Positions 63,881 through 64,000 of a stretch of 64,000 nt of DNA are shown here, piece after piece. The stretch spans positions 23,791,817 to 23,855,816 of the forward strand of contig CM037879.1 of NCBI GenBank assembly GCA_021292165.1, written 5' to 3'. How positions within the stretch are numbered: position 1 is the first letter of the stretch; each line of letters opens with the position of its first letter. The notes below the pieces were generated by a model. It did no database searches and was not told the origin of the DNA. It worked only from the letters and a program-made list of their open reading frames with translations. Origin of the DNA: Shinisaurus crocodilurus (lineage: Eukaryota; Chordata; Lepidosauria; Squamata; Shinisauridae). A program made the position numbers and the translations under genes.

Positions 63881-64000
63881 GCAAGGAATACATTTGTGCA
63901 AGAAAATCCATCAGATTTCCTTGGTTAGGTCACCTGTATTCCATTCCATTTCACCTGCACCGGCTCTGACTCACTGCACTTGAGTCAAGCCAGCTTGTAG

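Overview
This window looks like vertebrate nuclear DNA from a lepidosaur, most likely a squamate reptile (lizard or snake). The main evidence is repeat content: four copies of a tRNA-derived SINE matching the Sauria/ACA type, CR1 LINEs with the ATTCTATG-type 3' tail, L2 and L1 LINE fragments, many microsatellites, and a heavy load of short hAT-type DNA transposons. I found no convincing protein-coding exon of a host gene, no functional rRNA or tRNA gene, and nothing prokaryotic. The longest open frames are LINE reverse-transcriptase remnants or artefacts of a stop-free minisatellite. The window reads as intergenic or deep intronic DNA.

Layout. 1-5 kb: hairpin MITE, tRNA-SINE, and an L1 3' end split by a 1.1-kb hAT element. 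6-12 kb: foldback MITEs of several families. 12-18 kb: Sauria SINE, hAT pieces, a second long copy of the 1.1-kb family, and a 5S rRNA/CR1 chimeric SINE. 18-24 kb: CR1, then two copies of an element whose ends are packed with GACTC/GAGTC. 24-28 kb: nested hAT elements, Sauria SINE, and a LINE inserted in a hAT. 28-36 kb: L1 fragments, a large foldback, and a four-level nest (SINE, L2, Tigger-like MITE, 5S-SINE). 36-40 kb: a hAT element carrying a 16-unit, 90-bp minisatellite. 40-48 kb: LINE fragments, including an L2 broken by both another LINE and a GACTC element. 48-54 kb: an old degenerate 300-bp tandem duplication, microsatellites and a CR1 with 312 open codons. 54-64 kb: Tigger-like MITE, hAT elements, a self-nested L2 and Sauria SINEs.

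How it fits together. Many element boundaries are supported by target-site duplications (TSDs) readable in the sequence. More than a dozen elements have an 8-bp TSD, which identifies the hAT superfamily. None carries a recognisable transposase, so all must have been moved by enzymes encoded elsewhere. L1, L2 and CR1 are 5'-truncated retrotransposition products, and the SINEs depend on LINE machinery. The most unusual items are the GACTC-array hAT family (three copies), the minisatellite-bearing hAT, a hairpin shared by two otherwise different hAT families, and the 5S-derived SINE with a CR1 tail.
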